The notes: generated from the letters alone by a model not told the origin. A stretch of 41,561 bases of DNA from Mariprofundaceae bacterium (GCA_030950985.1 JAUZQM010000011.1:1-41561); one strand, 5' to 3'. Shown: positions 28,744 to 39,171, numbered from the stretch's first letter. Numbers and translations are program-made.

Positions 28744-29037
28744 ATGAGAGAGGGCTTTATGACCAAATCAGATTTAATTCAATGGCTTGCTGAAGAACAT
28801 CCAGCATTATCGACATCTCAGGCTGAATCGGTTGTGCATCAACTATTTCAATCTATCCAAGATAGCATTACCTCAGGTGAACATGTGGAATTGCGTGGTT
28901 TTGGCAGCTTTACGATTAAACAGCATCATCCTCATATAGGTCGTAACCCCAAAAACGGCTGTTCTGTTGAGGTGAAGGCCAAACGGATTCCTTTTTTCAA
29001 ACCGGGTAAAGCCCTGCGAGAAGCTGGGAAAAAATAA
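28744..29037 (+). CDS. ihfB: Integration host factor beta-type HU/IHF protein
   Basis: MTKSDLIQWLAEEHPALSTSQAESVV, VELRGFGSFTIKQHHPHIGRNPKNG, IPFFKPGKALRE. Confidence 0.93.
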   Translation: MREGFMTKSDLIQWLAEEHPALSTSQAESVVHQLFQSIQDSITSGEHVELRGFGSFTIKQHHPHIGRNPKNGCSVEVKAKRIPFFKPGKALREAGKK

Positions 29038-29048
29038 ACGTTAATTTC

Positions 29049-29369
29049 ATGAAAACATATCCTAAACAAAGTTCAATTCATTGGCTTAATATTTCCATTG
29101 TCATCATGCTTACCCTATTTGGTATTGCCTTTGCCACGGATAATTTAAACTTGGTACATGTTCAATTTCTTGGTTTTTCTACGCTTGATATTCCTCTCTA
29201 TATACCTATTTTTATCGCTTTTTTCATGGGTATCATCGGTGGCGTTTTGTCCTTATATTTTTCACGTCGAAAACACAAAGTTGAGATTGATCGGCTACAA
29301 CAAGAAAGCCTTCTACTTCAACAAGAAGTCGAAAATTTACGCAACATTCCACTCCAAGATGATGTGTAA
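29049..29369 (+). CDS. lapA: LapA-domain (DUF1049) membrane protein
   Basis: Two TM segments then a coiled coil; directly upstream of lapB. Confidence 0.8.
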   Translation: MKTYPKQSSIHWLNISIVIMLTLFGIAFATDNLNLVHVQFLGFSTLDIPLYIPIFIAFFMGIIGGVLSLYFSRRKHKVEIDRLQQESLLLQQEVENLRNIPLQDDV

Positions 29370-29387
29370 CTATTCTGGTACACAGCG

Positions 29388-30515
29388 ATGAATACACTTG
29401 CCATCATTGCTTTATTAAGCACCATTGTTACGGGCTTTTGGATTCTTTTAATTCGCCCATCCATCCATGACGAACATCCCCAAGAAACTGATACATCGGA
29501 TAAGCAACGTGTGTCTGCGCTTTTACGGGGTATTCATCATTTATTATCCGATAAACCAAGCTTAGCAATACAAGATATGGTTGAAGTGGCACGGCTTCGA
29601 TCTGAATCGATAGAAGTTTACATGGCATTGGGTGAGATGTTTCTTTCCCAAGGCGAAATTGGTCGCGCTGTACGTATCCATCAAAATATATTAGCTCGCC
29701 CTAAGGTTCCTCAACCCCTCTATATTCAAGCTCATTTTGCTTTAGCAAACGATTTTCAAACAGGCGGACTCTTGGATCGCGCATTGCGGCATTATCAAAA
29801 AGTTTTAGATGTTCAGTCCGATCACTTGGATGCTTTAATCGCTTCGTTACGTATTCGAGAAATGAGCCATGAATGGAAAGAAGCCGAATCTTTATTATCC
29901 CGTATTGAACGTCTTCAAAATCAGGATAATAGTCTTCATGGGGCTTATTTATGCGCAGAAATGGCCGAAGAAAGCTTACAACAAGGCAATCACACACAAG
30001 CGCGTCAACATGCTGAACAAGCCTTGCAGATGTCCGATGATTGTATTCATGCTTACCTTATCATGATTGCGATTGAACTGGCTGAAAAAAATATCCCAGC
30101 ATTAAGCCAATATATCGATAAAATGAATGATGAAAAAGAGGATTATCTTCATCTTCTTGTGCCTATGTTACAGGCTGAACATCCCGAATTATTGATGCAA
30201 TGTTGGCAAGATAGTAACAATCATGAACTGGCTTTAACATGGCTTGAAACACTTGCTCAAGAAAAAGAACATAGGCAGCTTGAACAAAATATATCCATCC
30301 ATCCTAAACATTTGAGAGAATCTTTACGCTTAGCTGCACTCGGAAAAATAGGCGATGATTGTTTAATTCAATATGCACAAGCATGGCGGACATCCATGAA
30401 ACGCTATCATTGCGAACAATGTGGTATTGATGTTGTCGAGATGTATTGGCAATGCCCACAGTGTCATACATGGGGAACTAGTGTGCTGACAGAACAGCAT
30501 GGCATCAAGGAGTGA
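29388..30515 (+). CDS. lapB: LapB/YciM TPR protein (LPS assembly regulator)
   Basis: N-terminal TM, TPR repeats, C-terminal rubredoxin-like CEQCGIDVVEMYWQCPQCHTWGT. Confidence 0.92.
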   Translation: MNTLAIIALLSTIVTGFWILLIRPSIHDEHPQETDTSDKQRVSALLRGIHHLLSDKPSLAIQDMVEVARLRSESIEVYMALGEMFLSQGEIGRAVRIHQNILARPKVPQPLYIQAHFALANDFQTGGLLDRALRHYQKVLDVQSDHLDALIASLRIREMSHEWKEAESLLSRIERLQNQDNSLHGAYLCAEMAEESLQQGNHTQARQHAEQALQMSDDCIHAYLIMIAIELAEKNIPALSQYIDKMNDEKEDYLHLLVPMLQAEHPELLMQCWQDSNNHELALTWLETLAQEKEHRQLEQNISIHPKHLRESLRLAALGKIGDDCLIQYAQAWRTSMKRYHCEQCGIDVVEMYWQCPQCHTWGTSVLTEQHGIKE

Positions 30516-31204
30516 TGATGAATAAAGAAGATTTTCGCCAACGTTTGATGGTGGCATTGGATGTGCCAAATGCACAAGAAGCATGGATAAAACGCGATCA
30601 ACTCGCTGACCATGTAGGTTGGTTCAAAGTCGGTTTACGTCTTTTCGTAGCTGAGGGTGCGCCTTTGGTTCGGACATTGCTTAAAACACACAAAGTATTT
30701 CTTGATTTAAAATTTCATGATATTCCGAATACGGTGGCACAAGCCATTGAAAGTGCGGGGAACTTGGGTGTTCAAATGGTCAATGTTCACGCAGCAGGTG
30801 GGGCTGACATGCTTCAAGCCGCAGTACAAGCTGCTTCTGCATTTCCTAACATGAAATTAATTGCCGTAACTGTCTTAACCAGTGATTCGATGCCCGCAAA
30901 ACAAGCCAATGCACTGGCTGTAGAACGTGCCTTACTTGCCAAACAAGCAGGTTTGCATGGTGTGGTTTGCAGTGTTCATGAAGTTGCCAACATTAAACAA
31001 GCATGTGGGCATGATTTTATCACGGTGACTCCGGGGATTCGCTGGGGAAACCAAGATATTCAAGATCAAAAACGTATTGCTAATCCTGCGTTTGCGATTC
31101 AATCAGGTTCGGATTATTTGGTGGTTGGTCGCCCCATTATTCAAGCTGAAAATCCAGCTAGCGCAGCTGATGAAGCCGTCAATATGATGGCAAGTAAAAG
31201 CTAA
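30512..31204 (+). CDS. pyrF: Orotidine 5'-phosphate decarboxylase
   Basis: VALDVPNAQEA, FLDLKFHDIPNTVAQA, VTPGIRW, YLVVGRPI. Confidence 0.96.
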   Translation: MMMNKEDFRQRLMVALDVPNAQEAWIKRDQLADHVGWFKVGLRLFVAEGAPLVRTLLKTHKVFLDLKFHDIPNTVAQAIESAGNLGVQMVNVHAAGGADMLQAAVQAASAFPNMKLIAVTVLTSDSMPAKQANALAVERALLAKQAGLHGVVCSVHEVANIKQACGHDFITVTPGIRWGNQDIQDQKRIANPAFAIQSGSDYLVVGRPIIQAENPASAADEAVNMMASKS

Positions 31205-31287
31205 AGAAAATCGATATACCCTTGCTTGCTAATAGCCTATGCATGTCCAACATGCGCGCACTTTTGATTTGATTCGCTGGAGATTCC

Positions 31288-32802
31288 ATGTTTGCCCTAT
31301 ATAATAAACACGCCACAGGTGTGAAAGATGATGTTTTATCTGGATTGACTGTGGCATTGGCTTTAGTCCCTGAAGCCGTTGCTTTTGCCTTTGTGGCAGG
31401 AGTTCACCCATTGGTGGGTTTATATGCGGCATTTATGGTCGGTTTAATCACCTCATTGATAGGTGGTCGTCCAGGTATGATTTCTGGTGCTACAGGTTCG
31501 ATGGCGGTTGTCATGGTGGCATTGGTTGCACAACATGGCGTGGAATATTTATTTGCCACCGTCGTATTAACAGGTGTCTTACAAATTATTTTTGGTGTAT
31601 TAAGATTTGGGAAATTTATTCGCATGGTGCCTTACCCTGTCATGCTTGGTTTTGTGAATGGTTTGGCCATCGTTATTTTTCTAGCCCAACTTCCTCAATT
31701 TCAAGTCAATCATGTTTGGATGCAGGGGAATGATTTATATTTGATGTTGGCGTTGGTTGTAGGAACGATGGCAATCATGTATTTCTTACCCAAATTGACG
31801 ACAGTGATTCCCGCAGGTCTGGTTGCCATTGTAGCTTTATCGTGTGTGGTTATTTTTGGTGGTTTCGATACCAAAACAGTCGGCGATATTGCTGATATTG
31901 GCGGTAACTTACCCTCGTTCCATATTCCTGATTTACCCATCAATTTTGAAACCTTATGGATTGTCTTACCTTATGCCTTTATTTTGGCAGGCGTGGGTTT
32001 GATTGAATCTTTATTAACCATGAGTGTCATTGATGAAATGACACATACCCGAGGACAAGGCAATCGCGTATCCATTGGGCAAGGCACTGCCAATGTGGTC
32101 AGTGGATTTTTTGGTAGTATGGGTGGCTGTGCCATGATTGGTCAGTCCATGATTAACATTTCATCAGGTGGTTTACGCAATCTTTCGGGTATTGCTGCTT
32201 CTTTATTTTTACTTTCCTTTATTTTATTTACCAATGAACTCATTGAAATGATTCCTGTTGCTGTATTGGTAGGTATTATGTTTATGGTCGTCATCGGAAC
32301 CTTTGAATGGGGAAGTTTTAACCTCATCAATAAAATGCCGCGAGAAGATTTATTTGTTGGAATACTTGTCACAGTAGTGACTGTCTTCACTGATTTAGCG
32401 ATGGCTGTCATTATTGGTGTGATTGCCACTGCTTTAATGTTTGCGTGGAAACAAGCCAAACATATTCATGCTGTTATCACCCAAGAGAATGAAACCAAAG
32501 TCTATACCATTCAGGGTCCATTATTTTTCGCATCGATTCACCCCTTTAATCAATTGTTTGATGTGGAGAAAGATCCACAACATATCATCATTAGTTTTGC
32601 CCAGTCACGGGTCGCCGACCATTCCGCTATTGAAGCAATCGATGCCTTAGCTGAAAAATATAAGAAAGCAGGAAAAAACTTACAAATTCGCCATTTAAGT
32701 AAAGAGTGCCGTCAATTATTGAAAAAAGCTGGTAGCTTGGTGAAAGTCAATATTCAAGAAGATCCTGATTATCATGTCGCCGATGATCGTTTGGCAAAAT
32801 AA
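31288..32802 (+). CDS. SulP-family anion transporter with C-terminal STAS domain
   Basis: DVLSGLTVALALVPEAVAFAFVAGVHPLVGLYAAFMVGL, GGRPGMISGATGSMAVV, STAS-like C-terminus. Confidence 0.92.
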   Translation: MFALYNKHATGVKDDVLSGLTVALALVPEAVAFAFVAGVHPLVGLYAAFMVGLITSLIGGRPGMISGATGSMAVVMVALVAQHGVEYLFATVVLTGVLQIIFGVLRFGKFIRMVPYPVMLGFVNGLAIVIFLAQLPQFQVNHVWMQGNDLYLMLALVVGTMAIMYFLPKLTTVIPAGLVAIVALSCVVIFGGFDTKTVGDIADIGGNLPSFHIPDLPINFETLWIVLPYAFILAGVGLIESLLTMSVIDEMTHTRGQGNRVSIGQGTANVVSGFFGSMGGCAMIGQSMINISSGGLRNLSGIAASLFLLSFILFTNELIEMIPVAVLVGIMFMVVIGTFEWGSFNLINKMPREDLFVGILVTVVTVFTDLAMAVIIGVIATALMFAWKQAKHIHAVITQENETKVYTIQGPLFFASIHPFNQLFDVEKDPQHIIISFAQSRVADHSAIEAIDALAEKYKKAGKNLQIRHLSKECRQLLKKAGSLVKVNIQEDPDYHVADDRLAK

Positions 32803-32824
32803 CACGGATTAAAAGGATTCGATC

Positions 32825-33226
32825 ATGGTCACAAGTGTTATCTTAGTTCTCATTAGTTTCGCTTGGTTGGCACTGGCTTGGTTTTTTAGAAACATACGAC
32901 GTTTCCATATTCCAGCGATGATTTTATTGGTCGTTTTTGATCTGTTTTTTCCCGTTTATTTGTACCTTACCCATGATTGGTGGCAACGGCTTATTATTCA
33001 CCAAGAAGCCCTGTCTTTTGCTGTCTGGAGTCACTTAATATTCATCATTGTATTGTATTCCTTATATGTTTTACAAATCATGGCAGGGCGCGGTATGTTG
33101 CAAACAGAAGGTACTGATTATCAAGAACATCAACATGACCATGCCAAACAATTTATTGGTATTGTCATTATCCGTACCTTGGTCTTTGCATCAGGTGCAT
33201 TGTTGATTGTGCCAGCAGGTACGTAA
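32825..33226 (+). CDS. Small multi-TM membrane protein of unknown function
   Basis: Good ORF downstream of SulP; several TM segments with scattered histidines. Confidence 0.6.
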   Translation: MVTSVILVLISFAWLALAWFFRNIRRFHIPAMILLVVFDLFFPVYLYLTHDWWQRLIIHQEALSFAVWSHLIFIIVLYSLYVLQIMAGRGMLQTEGTDYQEHQHDHAKQFIGIVIIRTLVFASGALLIVPAGT

Positions 33227-33242
33227 TAAACATGAGGGTTTT

Positions 33243-33479
33243 ATGACAGCAAAAAAGACATTAGATAACACCATTTGGAAACGCTTGATGAAACGCTATA
33301 GCATATTAATGCTATTGGGTCTCATTGTGACGGTTGTGATGGTTATCTACATGAGAGAAGGCGCAGAAACTTGGAAGATGGGCGTGTTATTATTGGGTGG
33401 CTTAGGCATATTTGGTGGTTTTTTTGGTTTAGCTGTGTCTTTATTTTTTCACCTTTGGCATAGTAAAAAAGAAGATTAA
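33243..33479 (+). CDS. Small two-TM membrane protein of unknown function
   Basis: ATG at 33243 (MTAKKTLDN) after a GAGGG-like RBS; two hydrophobic segments. Confidence 0.6.
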   Translation: MTAKKTLDNTIWKRLMKRYSILMLLGLIVTVVMVIYMREGAETWKMGVLLLGGLGIFGGFFGLAVSLFFHLWHSKKED

Positions 33480-33508
33480 AACATCGCTAGCTTTCTTTAG
33501 GGAGTCCC

Positions 33509-34189
33509 ATGTACATTGAGCATGCTATTATTTTAGCCGCAGGTTTGGGAACACGTCTTAAATGGCTAACTAAACATCACCCTAAAGCGATGATGAAGAT
33601 ACAAGACGAGCCTGCCATTATTCATGTCATTCGACACTTAAGCCAACAAGGTATTCGTCATATCGTCATCAATGTTCACCACCACGCTCAACAGTTGATG
33701 AAACTACTCGGGCATGGTGAACATTTGGGCATTCGCATTGATTTTAGCCATGAAAAACACTTGCTCGATTCAGGCGGTGGGGTTCGTACAGCCATGCAGT
33801 ATTTACCCAAAAATGTGCCTTTTATTGTACATAATACTGATATTATCACGGATATAGACATTCAATCATTGTCTAGCCTTACTGCTCATCACAGATGCAT
33901 TTTAGCAGTGGTGAATAATCCAAATCATCACCCTGAGGGTGATTTTTCATGTCATCAACATCAAATCAGCTTAACAGGGCAACCGCGTTACACTTTTTCG
34001 GGTGTTTCACTCTGGTATCCTGAAATCTTGCAAGCCTTTCCCTGCAATACCCCGTTTTCACTTGTCGATGTCATTCATAAGCAAATCAAACAGCAAAGCT
34101 GTGAAGGTTTCATTCATCGAGGGCAATGGTTTGATATTGGGCGACCACGCGATTTAATGCGTGCCAATCAACACTGGAGAGCATTATGA
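33509..34189 (+). CDS. Sugar-1-phosphate nucleotidyltransferase (MurU-like)
   Basis: AIILAAGLGTRLKWLTKHHPKAMMKI, DSGGGVRTAMQYL, WFDIGRPRDL. Confidence 0.85.
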   Translation: MYIEHAIILAAGLGTRLKWLTKHHPKAMMKIQDEPAIIHVIRHLSQQGIRHIVINVHHHAQQLMKLLGHGEHLGIRIDFSHEKHLLDSGGGVRTAMQYLPKNVPFIVHNTDIITDIDIQSLSSLTAHHRCILAVVNNPNHHPEGDFSCHQHQISLTGQPRYTFSGVSLWYPEILQAFPCNTPFSLVDVIHKQIKQQSCEGFIHRGQWFDIGRPRDLMRANQHWRAL

Positions 34190-34590
34190 TATTACACCCA
34201 CAATTAAAAGCTGATTGTATCGAGCTTGGTCAACTATCACTCTGCACCGTCTTATTGATGCCCGATGCCCATTATCCTTGGCTTATTTTGGTTCCTCAAC
34301 GTGAGAATATCCGAGATATTTATGATTTATCCGATGGTGATCAACAACAACTGATGCGCGAATCTTGTTTTGTTGCCAAAACTTTAGCAGACATGTTTGA
34401 TGCGGATAAAATCAATGTGGCGAGCTTGGGAAATATCGTGCCTCAATTACATATTCACCATATTGTTCGTTATCACCATGATGTTAGTTGGCCAGCACCT
34501 GTTTGGGGCGCAAAGCCTGCCAAACTTTATGAAGCGAAATCCTTAGATAAGCGTTGCCAAGCCATACAAAAGGCGTTGAAGCTTACTTAG
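34186..34590 (+). CDS. HIT-domain protein
   Basis: WLILVPQRENIRDIYDLSDGDQQQLMRE, NIVPQLHIHHIVRYHHDVSWPAPVWG. Confidence 0.88.
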   Translation: MILHPQLKADCIELGQLSLCTVLLMPDAHYPWLILVPQRENIRDIYDLSDGDQQQLMRESCFVAKTLADMFDADKINVASLGNIVPQLHIHHIVRYHHDVSWPAPVWGAKPAKLYEAKSLDKRCQAIQKALKLT

Positions 34591-34618
34591 GGTCACGGAA
34601 ATAAATCATCATCCCATG

Positions 34619-36628
34619 TTAATCGACACTATCTTTCATCGGTCGCCAAAATCGAATCATCGCTTCATTTAATGTCATATTAGGCATATTTTCATGCCAA
34701 TGACGTACCCAATTCATATCTTTCTGCATATTTAATAAACGAAAACCTGCATCACCACTTTGCTGTGTACCAATCGCATCACCAGAACCACGCATCGTTA
34801 AATCCATCTCTGCCAATTCCAAACCATCATGGTGTTGCACCATTAGCTTTAAGCGTTTCAAGGCAGTGTTTGAAGCATGTTGACTGGGAACCAACATGCA
34901 ATATCCCTGTTCATTGGAACGCCCGACCCGACCCCGCAACTGATGGAGCTGTGCCAAGCCGTAACAATCCGCATCTTCAATGACAATCAAACGTGCTTCA
35001 GGGACATTGACGCCCACTTCCACGACCGTGGTGGATACAAGAAAACGACATGTCCCATCTGTAAAAGCATTGAGAATCTGTTGTTTTTCTTTGCTTTTCA
35101 TGCGTCCATGCAAGCCCTGAAGCCCGACATGTTCAAAATATGGGCGCAAACTTTCAACACGTGCATCCACAGACATCGTGACTTGTTCTTCATCTTGCTC
35201 AATGCGTGGAACAATCCAATAAATTCGCCCACCTTGATTCAATAAACGCTGAATACCTTTGGATAAATCGGGAAACTTTTGCGTAGATAACACCCGTGTT
35301 TCTACTTTTTTCCGACCTTTCGGCATCCCCTTCATGACCGTTAAATCCAGATCACCATACACTGCCAATGCCAAACTTCTTGGAATCGGTGTAGCTGTCA
35401 TGGCTAATAAATGAACGGCTTTTTGCCCTGTTTGTGTTTTTTCAGTCAATGCCCAACGTTGTTTGACACCAAAGCGATGTTGTTCATCGACAATCGCCAA
35501 ACCTAATTTTCTATAGATGACATCCTCTGAAATTAAGGCATGTGTACCCACCAAAGCTTGTAATTCACCGTCAAGCAACCCTTTAAGTATTTTTTTACGT
35601 TGAGCGGCTCGGGTACTTCCCGTGAGTAAAGCTATTTGAACACCCAAAGGCTCTAATAATTCGGATAAACTTTTCTGATGTTGCTGTGCCAACACTTCTG
35701 TAGGTGCCATGAAAGCCACTTGAAAACCCGCTTGAATCGCCTGCAACATGGCCAACGCTGCCACCCATGTTTTTCCGCTTCCCACATCACCTTGAATCAA
35801 ACGGTGCATGCGTTTCCCTGTGTTTAAATCACCTTGAATATCCACCCAAGCGTGTTGTTGAGCAGATGTTAAATCATACGGTAAGGCTTGTATAAATTTT
35901 TGAGCCAAGGAACTATCTTGAAATAGTGGTGCGGCGACTGAAGCAATACGTCTTTTTTCCTGCATAAGCTTCAAATACACCAATAATTCTTCTGCTTTCA
36001 AACGCTGCATGGCGTGTTGAAAAACAGCTGCGTGAATGTCATTAGGTTGATGCACATGTTTTAATGCTTCACGCAACGGCATGTCCATCACCGCATCTAA
36101 GGGTGAGACGCAAGCTTGCGGCATCATGGTTAACGCCGACTGAATAAAACCACGCAATCGCTGCCCTGAAATACCTGCCAACATCCCATAAATAGGCTTA
36201 AAAGAAGCGATGAAACGTTCAGGAGTCGTCCATTCAGGATGGGTCATTTGCCATGATTGACCCCAAGATTGAGCCACACCTCGCACACAAATCACGCGCC
36301 CTTCTTGTAAACGGGCATCACGCAATAAATAAGCCGCATGAAAAAAATGTAAGTTTACTTGCCCTGTGCCATCTTCAACCTTAATCGAAACCTTTTTTTG
36401 TGCCCCAACACCATGCGATATACATTGGATAATGCGTGCTTGAATACGCGCTGATTTCTCATGCTTTAATGCTGATATGGGTGTGATAAGTCGGTCATCT
36501 AAATAATCTCGTGGCAGGTGACATAATAAATCACCCATATAACGGATAGAACGTGCTTCTAAACGTTTTTTAAGGCTGATACCAATGCCTTGAATACTGT
36601 CTAAAGGTTGAAAGAAGAAATTATACAT
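34619..36628 (-). CDS. recG: ATP-dependent DNA helicase RecG
   Basis: RLIQGDVGSGKTWVAALAMLQA, FMAPTEVLAQQH, IVDEQHRFGVKQR, MTATPIPRSLAL, QLRGRVGRSNEQGYC. Confidence 0.97.
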   Translation of the reverse strand: MYNFFFQPLDSIQGIGISLKKRLEARSIRYMGDLLCHLPRDYLDDRLITPISALKHEKSARIQARIIQCISHGVGAQKKVSIKVEDGTGQVNLHFFHAAYLLRDARLQEGRVICVRGVAQSWGQSWQMTHPEWTTPERFIASFKPIYGMLAGISGQRLRGFIQSALTMMPQACVSPLDAVMDMPLREALKHVHQPNDIHAAVFQHAMQRLKAEELLVYLKLMQEKRRIASVAAPLFQDSSLAQKFIQALPYDLTSAQQHAWVDIQGDLNTGKRMHRLIQGDVGSGKTWVAALAMLQAIQAGFQVAFMAPTEVLAQQHQKSLSELLEPLGVQIALLTGSTRAAQRKKILKGLLDGELQALVGTHALISEDVIYRKLGLAIVDEQHRFGVKQRWALTEKTQTGQKAVHLLAMTATPIPRSLALAVYGDLDLTVMKGMPKGRKKVETRVLSTQKFPDLSKGIQRLLNQGGRIYWIVPRIEQDEEQVTMSVDARVESLRPYFEHVGLQGLHGRMKSKEKQQILNAFTDGTCRFLVSTTVVEVGVNVPEARLIVIEDADCYGLAQLHQLRGRVGRSNEQGYCMLVPSQHASNTALKRLKLMVQHHDGLELAEMDLTMRGSGDAIGTQQSGDAGFRLLNMQKDMNWVRHWHENMPNMTLNEAMIRFWRPMKDSVD

Positions 36629-36652
36629 GCTTTTTATACACGCTGAAATGCG

Positions 36653-36928
36653 TTACCTGCGACGAACATCTTGGTTGTTTTTTCGACCACTTAAGAAAAT
36701 CCATCCATCTAACAAGATGGAAAAAGCCACTAAAATCCATAACAAAAGCGAAGAAAGACCTGTTTTTTCAACCAGAACTTCCATACCTAAAGCCTGATCA
36801 AAATGTAAAAACAAGACTATTGCCAATATAAGGTGTCCTGCAATTAATGATAAAAGCATCATAATAGTCCAAAAACCACTAAGCAATAAAGCGATTGTTG
36901 ATGCGTTTCCCGGAGGTTTCAATGCCAT
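36653..36928 (-). CDS. Small membrane protein, unknown
   Basis: Two hydrophobic segments; lies between recG and the BamE-like gene on the same strand. Confidence 0.5.
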   Translation of the reverse strand: MALKPPGNASTIALLLSGFWTIMMLLSLIAGHLILAIVLFLHFDQALGMEVLVEKTGLSSLLLWILVAFSILLDGWIFLSGRKNNQDVRRR

Positions 36929-36937
36929 AGTAAGCCC

Positions 36938-37237
36938 TTAAAACCCAAAACGCTGCAAGCTTTTTACACGTAATCTCTTATCATATTCTACAATGATACC
37001 ACGCACATATGCTTTGTTTTTTTCTTTATCTTTCACTTGCTCTACATATTCCACACGATTGGCATGCAGTGGATCGATGAGTGCAGGGCTTCCCCATTCA
37101 GTTTCAACTTGAAATTGACTATCGCCTTTTTGAATCAACCAAACCTTATCTTTCGTTATTTCATTGCCTTGATGAATCGGGCGTTGCACACAAGAAACCA
37201 CGCATAATAAAGCCAATATACCATATATAAATCTCAC
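36938..37237 (-). CDS. BamE/SmpA/OmlA-like lipoprotein
   Basis: Lipobox-like ALLCVVSC; IQKGDSQFQVETEWGSPALIDPLHANRVEYVE. Confidence 0.6.
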   Translation of the reverse strand: MRFIYGILALLCVVSCVQRPIHQGNEITKDKVWLIQKGDSQFQVETEWGSPALIDPLHANRVEYVEQVKDKEKNKAYVRGIIVEYDKRLRVKSLQRFGF

Positions 37238-38196
37238 ACGATCACCTGTGGGCCACGATGCCCTGCTTCAAGATGCGACATATAATCAGTAATCCCTTGC
37301 TCCAAACTCCATGATGGTTGCCAATTTAAAATACGTGATGTTTCAGATAAATCTGCTTCTGTATGATTTTGAAAAAATGGAAAAGGATTATCAAAATATT
37401 CAGGCGTAAAGTGTTGTTCTAAACTTTTTCCTAAACATGCGACAATATCATTGTATGGACGTGCTTTACCCGAACCAACATTACACACACCCGATTGTGT
37501 GCTGGTCAATGCTGCTATATTTGCGCCCACCACATCTTGAATATACACAAAATCACGCATTTGTTCGCCATATTTAAACAAACGCAACGCTTCGCCTGCT
37601 TTTGCCTTTTCATACCATTGCAACATCATCGATGCTGTTTTTGTACCATCTTTTTCATTTTTATGATGTTCGCCACAGCCATACACATTAAAATAACGCA
37701 AACCAATAATCGGTGCGCTATGTTTTCCATACCAACGAGCGGCAATGCGATCCATCAAAAGTTTGGAAAATCCATAAATATTTTCAGGTTCTTCGCCGAC
37801 ACCAATCGTATTGGGCGCAGGTGAATTACCATACGTACCTGCTGAAGACGCATAAATAACCCGTGTTCCAGATTGATGTGCAGCCTCTAATATTTTAGCA
37901 AACGCATTGGTATTCACTTCCACCATCAAACGTTGATCCATGATGGTTGTATCTGTAATGGCAGCTTCATGATACACCGCTTCATAACGCCCATCTGCGA
38001 TTTCTTGTAACACGTTTGCATCATCACTATCAGCGGCGCGTACTTCACAATCCACATGAATCAAATTCCGCCAGTCACCCGAAGAAAAATCATCCACAAC
38101 GACCACTTCTCGACCGTGTTTTTTACTAAGGGTGGCAGCTAAGTTAGAACCAATAAAGCCAGCTCCACCTGTAATTAAGATATGTTTTTTTGTCAT
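37234..38196 (-). CDS. hldD: NAD-dependent epimerase, HldD-like (ADP-glyceromanno-heptose 6-epimerase type)
   Basis: ITGGAGFIGSNLAATL, YGFSKLLMD, GLRYFNVYGCGEHHKN, MRDFVYIQDVV. Confidence 0.8.
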   Translation of the reverse strand: MTKKHILITGGAGFIGSNLAATLSKKHGREVVVVDDFSSGDWRNLIHVDCEVRAADSDDANVLQEIADGRYEAVYHEAAITDTTIMDQRLMVEVNTNAFAKILEAAHQSGTRVIYASSAGTYGNSPAPNTIGVGEEPENIYGFSKLLMDRIAARWYGKHSAPIIGLRYFNVYGCGEHHKNEKDGTKTASMMLQWYEKAKAGEALRLFKYGEQMRDFVYIQDVVGANIAALTSTQSGVCNVGSGKARPYNDIVACLGKSLEQHFTPEYFDNPFPFFQNHTEADLSETSRILNWQPSWSLEQGITDYMSHLEAGHRGPQVIV

Positions 38197-38207
38197 AAGA
38201 TTTCCTT

Positions 38208-38618
38208 CTATTTGGATGCGCTGGCTGCGCCTTTCCACTGAAGTTGTAAGTGAGATAAGGCTTGTATCGTTGCATCGTTACAAATCTTATAACCCGCTTT
38301 TTTATTGATCTTTTGCATCAATATGTGGGCATCTGTATCTTGCACTTGCTGTTGATTACAACCTACTTCCGCCAATAAGCGGGAAATCCAAGAACCAAGC
38401 TCTGCAAGTTGATTGATTTGTATGGTACGAATCAATTCATCACAACGTTCGACACTGACTTGATGCCCTGTTTTCAATGATAATGATGCGGCATCATCCT
38501 CTGTTAACGATACAATAGGTCGGCATAATAATTTAAAAATAACCCATTCACTTTCGCTAATAAATGTTTTATCTGCATGGAGTGGAAATACGCCTGGTAA
38601 TGCTTGAACCTTATTCAT
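38208..38618 (-). CDS. Hypothetical protein
   Basis: 136 aa ORF in a minus-strand cluster, no recognised motif. Confidence 0.5.
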   Translation of the reverse strand: MNKVQALPGVFPLHADKTFISESEWVIFKLLCRPIVSLTEDDAASLSLKTGHQVSVERCDELIRTIQINQLAELGSWISRLLAEVGCNQQQVQDTDAHILMQKINKKAGYKICNDATIQALSHLQLQWKGAASASK

Positions 38619-38629
38619 GATATTTCCTC

Positions 38630-39067
38630 TTAATCAACGTAGGCTGTTGGACCTGTAATATATGCACCTTTCAAGCCCCATTTATGAATCTTTGCACCAA
38701 TGCGATTGGAGCCTGTGAGGTTCGAGCGACGAAGTTTAGCACCTGTCAAATCAGCTTCAAACAAATCAGATTCACTTAAATCTGCACCGCGTAAATCTGC
38801 TTTGGTAAAGTTGCATGCACGCAAATTAGCACGCACCAATTTAGTATTGCGTAAATTAGCACCACTAAAATCACACGCTATCAACGTTGCTTTGGAGAAA
38901 TCTTGTTCTGATAAATCTTGCCCAGAAAAACTTTCACCTTCAATTTTTTGACCTTGTTGTATTGCACTTAAAAGACCTTGAAGCGTCATATCTTTCCCCC
39001 ATACCTTTAGAAACGTGGTTGCGATAGTACGTCTTATCATTTTCCACGCAAGCTGCTTGAAATCCAC
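38630..39067 (-). CDS. Pentapeptide-repeat protein
   Basis: Tandem A(D/N)LxX repeats (LIACDFSGANLRNTKLVRANLRACNFTKADLRGADLSESDLFEADLTGAKL). Start may be 38989 (MTLQGLLSAIQ). Confidence 0.85.
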   Translation of the reverse strand: MDFKQLAWKMIRRTIATTFLKVWGKDMTLQGLLSAIQQGQKIEGESFSGQDLSEQDFSKATLIACDFSGANLRNTKLVRANLRACNFTKADLRGADLSESDLFEADLTGAKLRRSNLTGSNRIGAKIHKWGLKGAYITGPTAYVD

Positions 39068-39171
39068 GCTGAAAAGTGGGCAACACTCGATTTTTTGTTG
39101 TTCATAAGCTTAGGGGCTTCGCATCATTGGGACAATTATTTATTTCCGAAGCCCTGAAGTCTGACCCATAT

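Noticed and set aside
21502-31204. pheA-hisC-tyrA-aroA-cmk-rpsA-ihfB-lapA-lapB-pyrF as a novel operon
   Set aside because: This arrangement is well known in Proteobacteria; ordinary.
38630-39067. Pentapeptide-repeat protein as a possible gyrase-protecting (Qnr/toxin-immunity) protein
   Set aside because: Too short and lacking a clear partner toxin; the family is functionally diverse.
39105-39165. Inverted repeat AGGGGCTTCG..CGAAGCCCT between the ABC-F and pentapeptide-repeat genes
   Set aside because: Loop is long (~24 nt) and there is no clear T-tract; likely a weak terminator or chance, not reported as a system.
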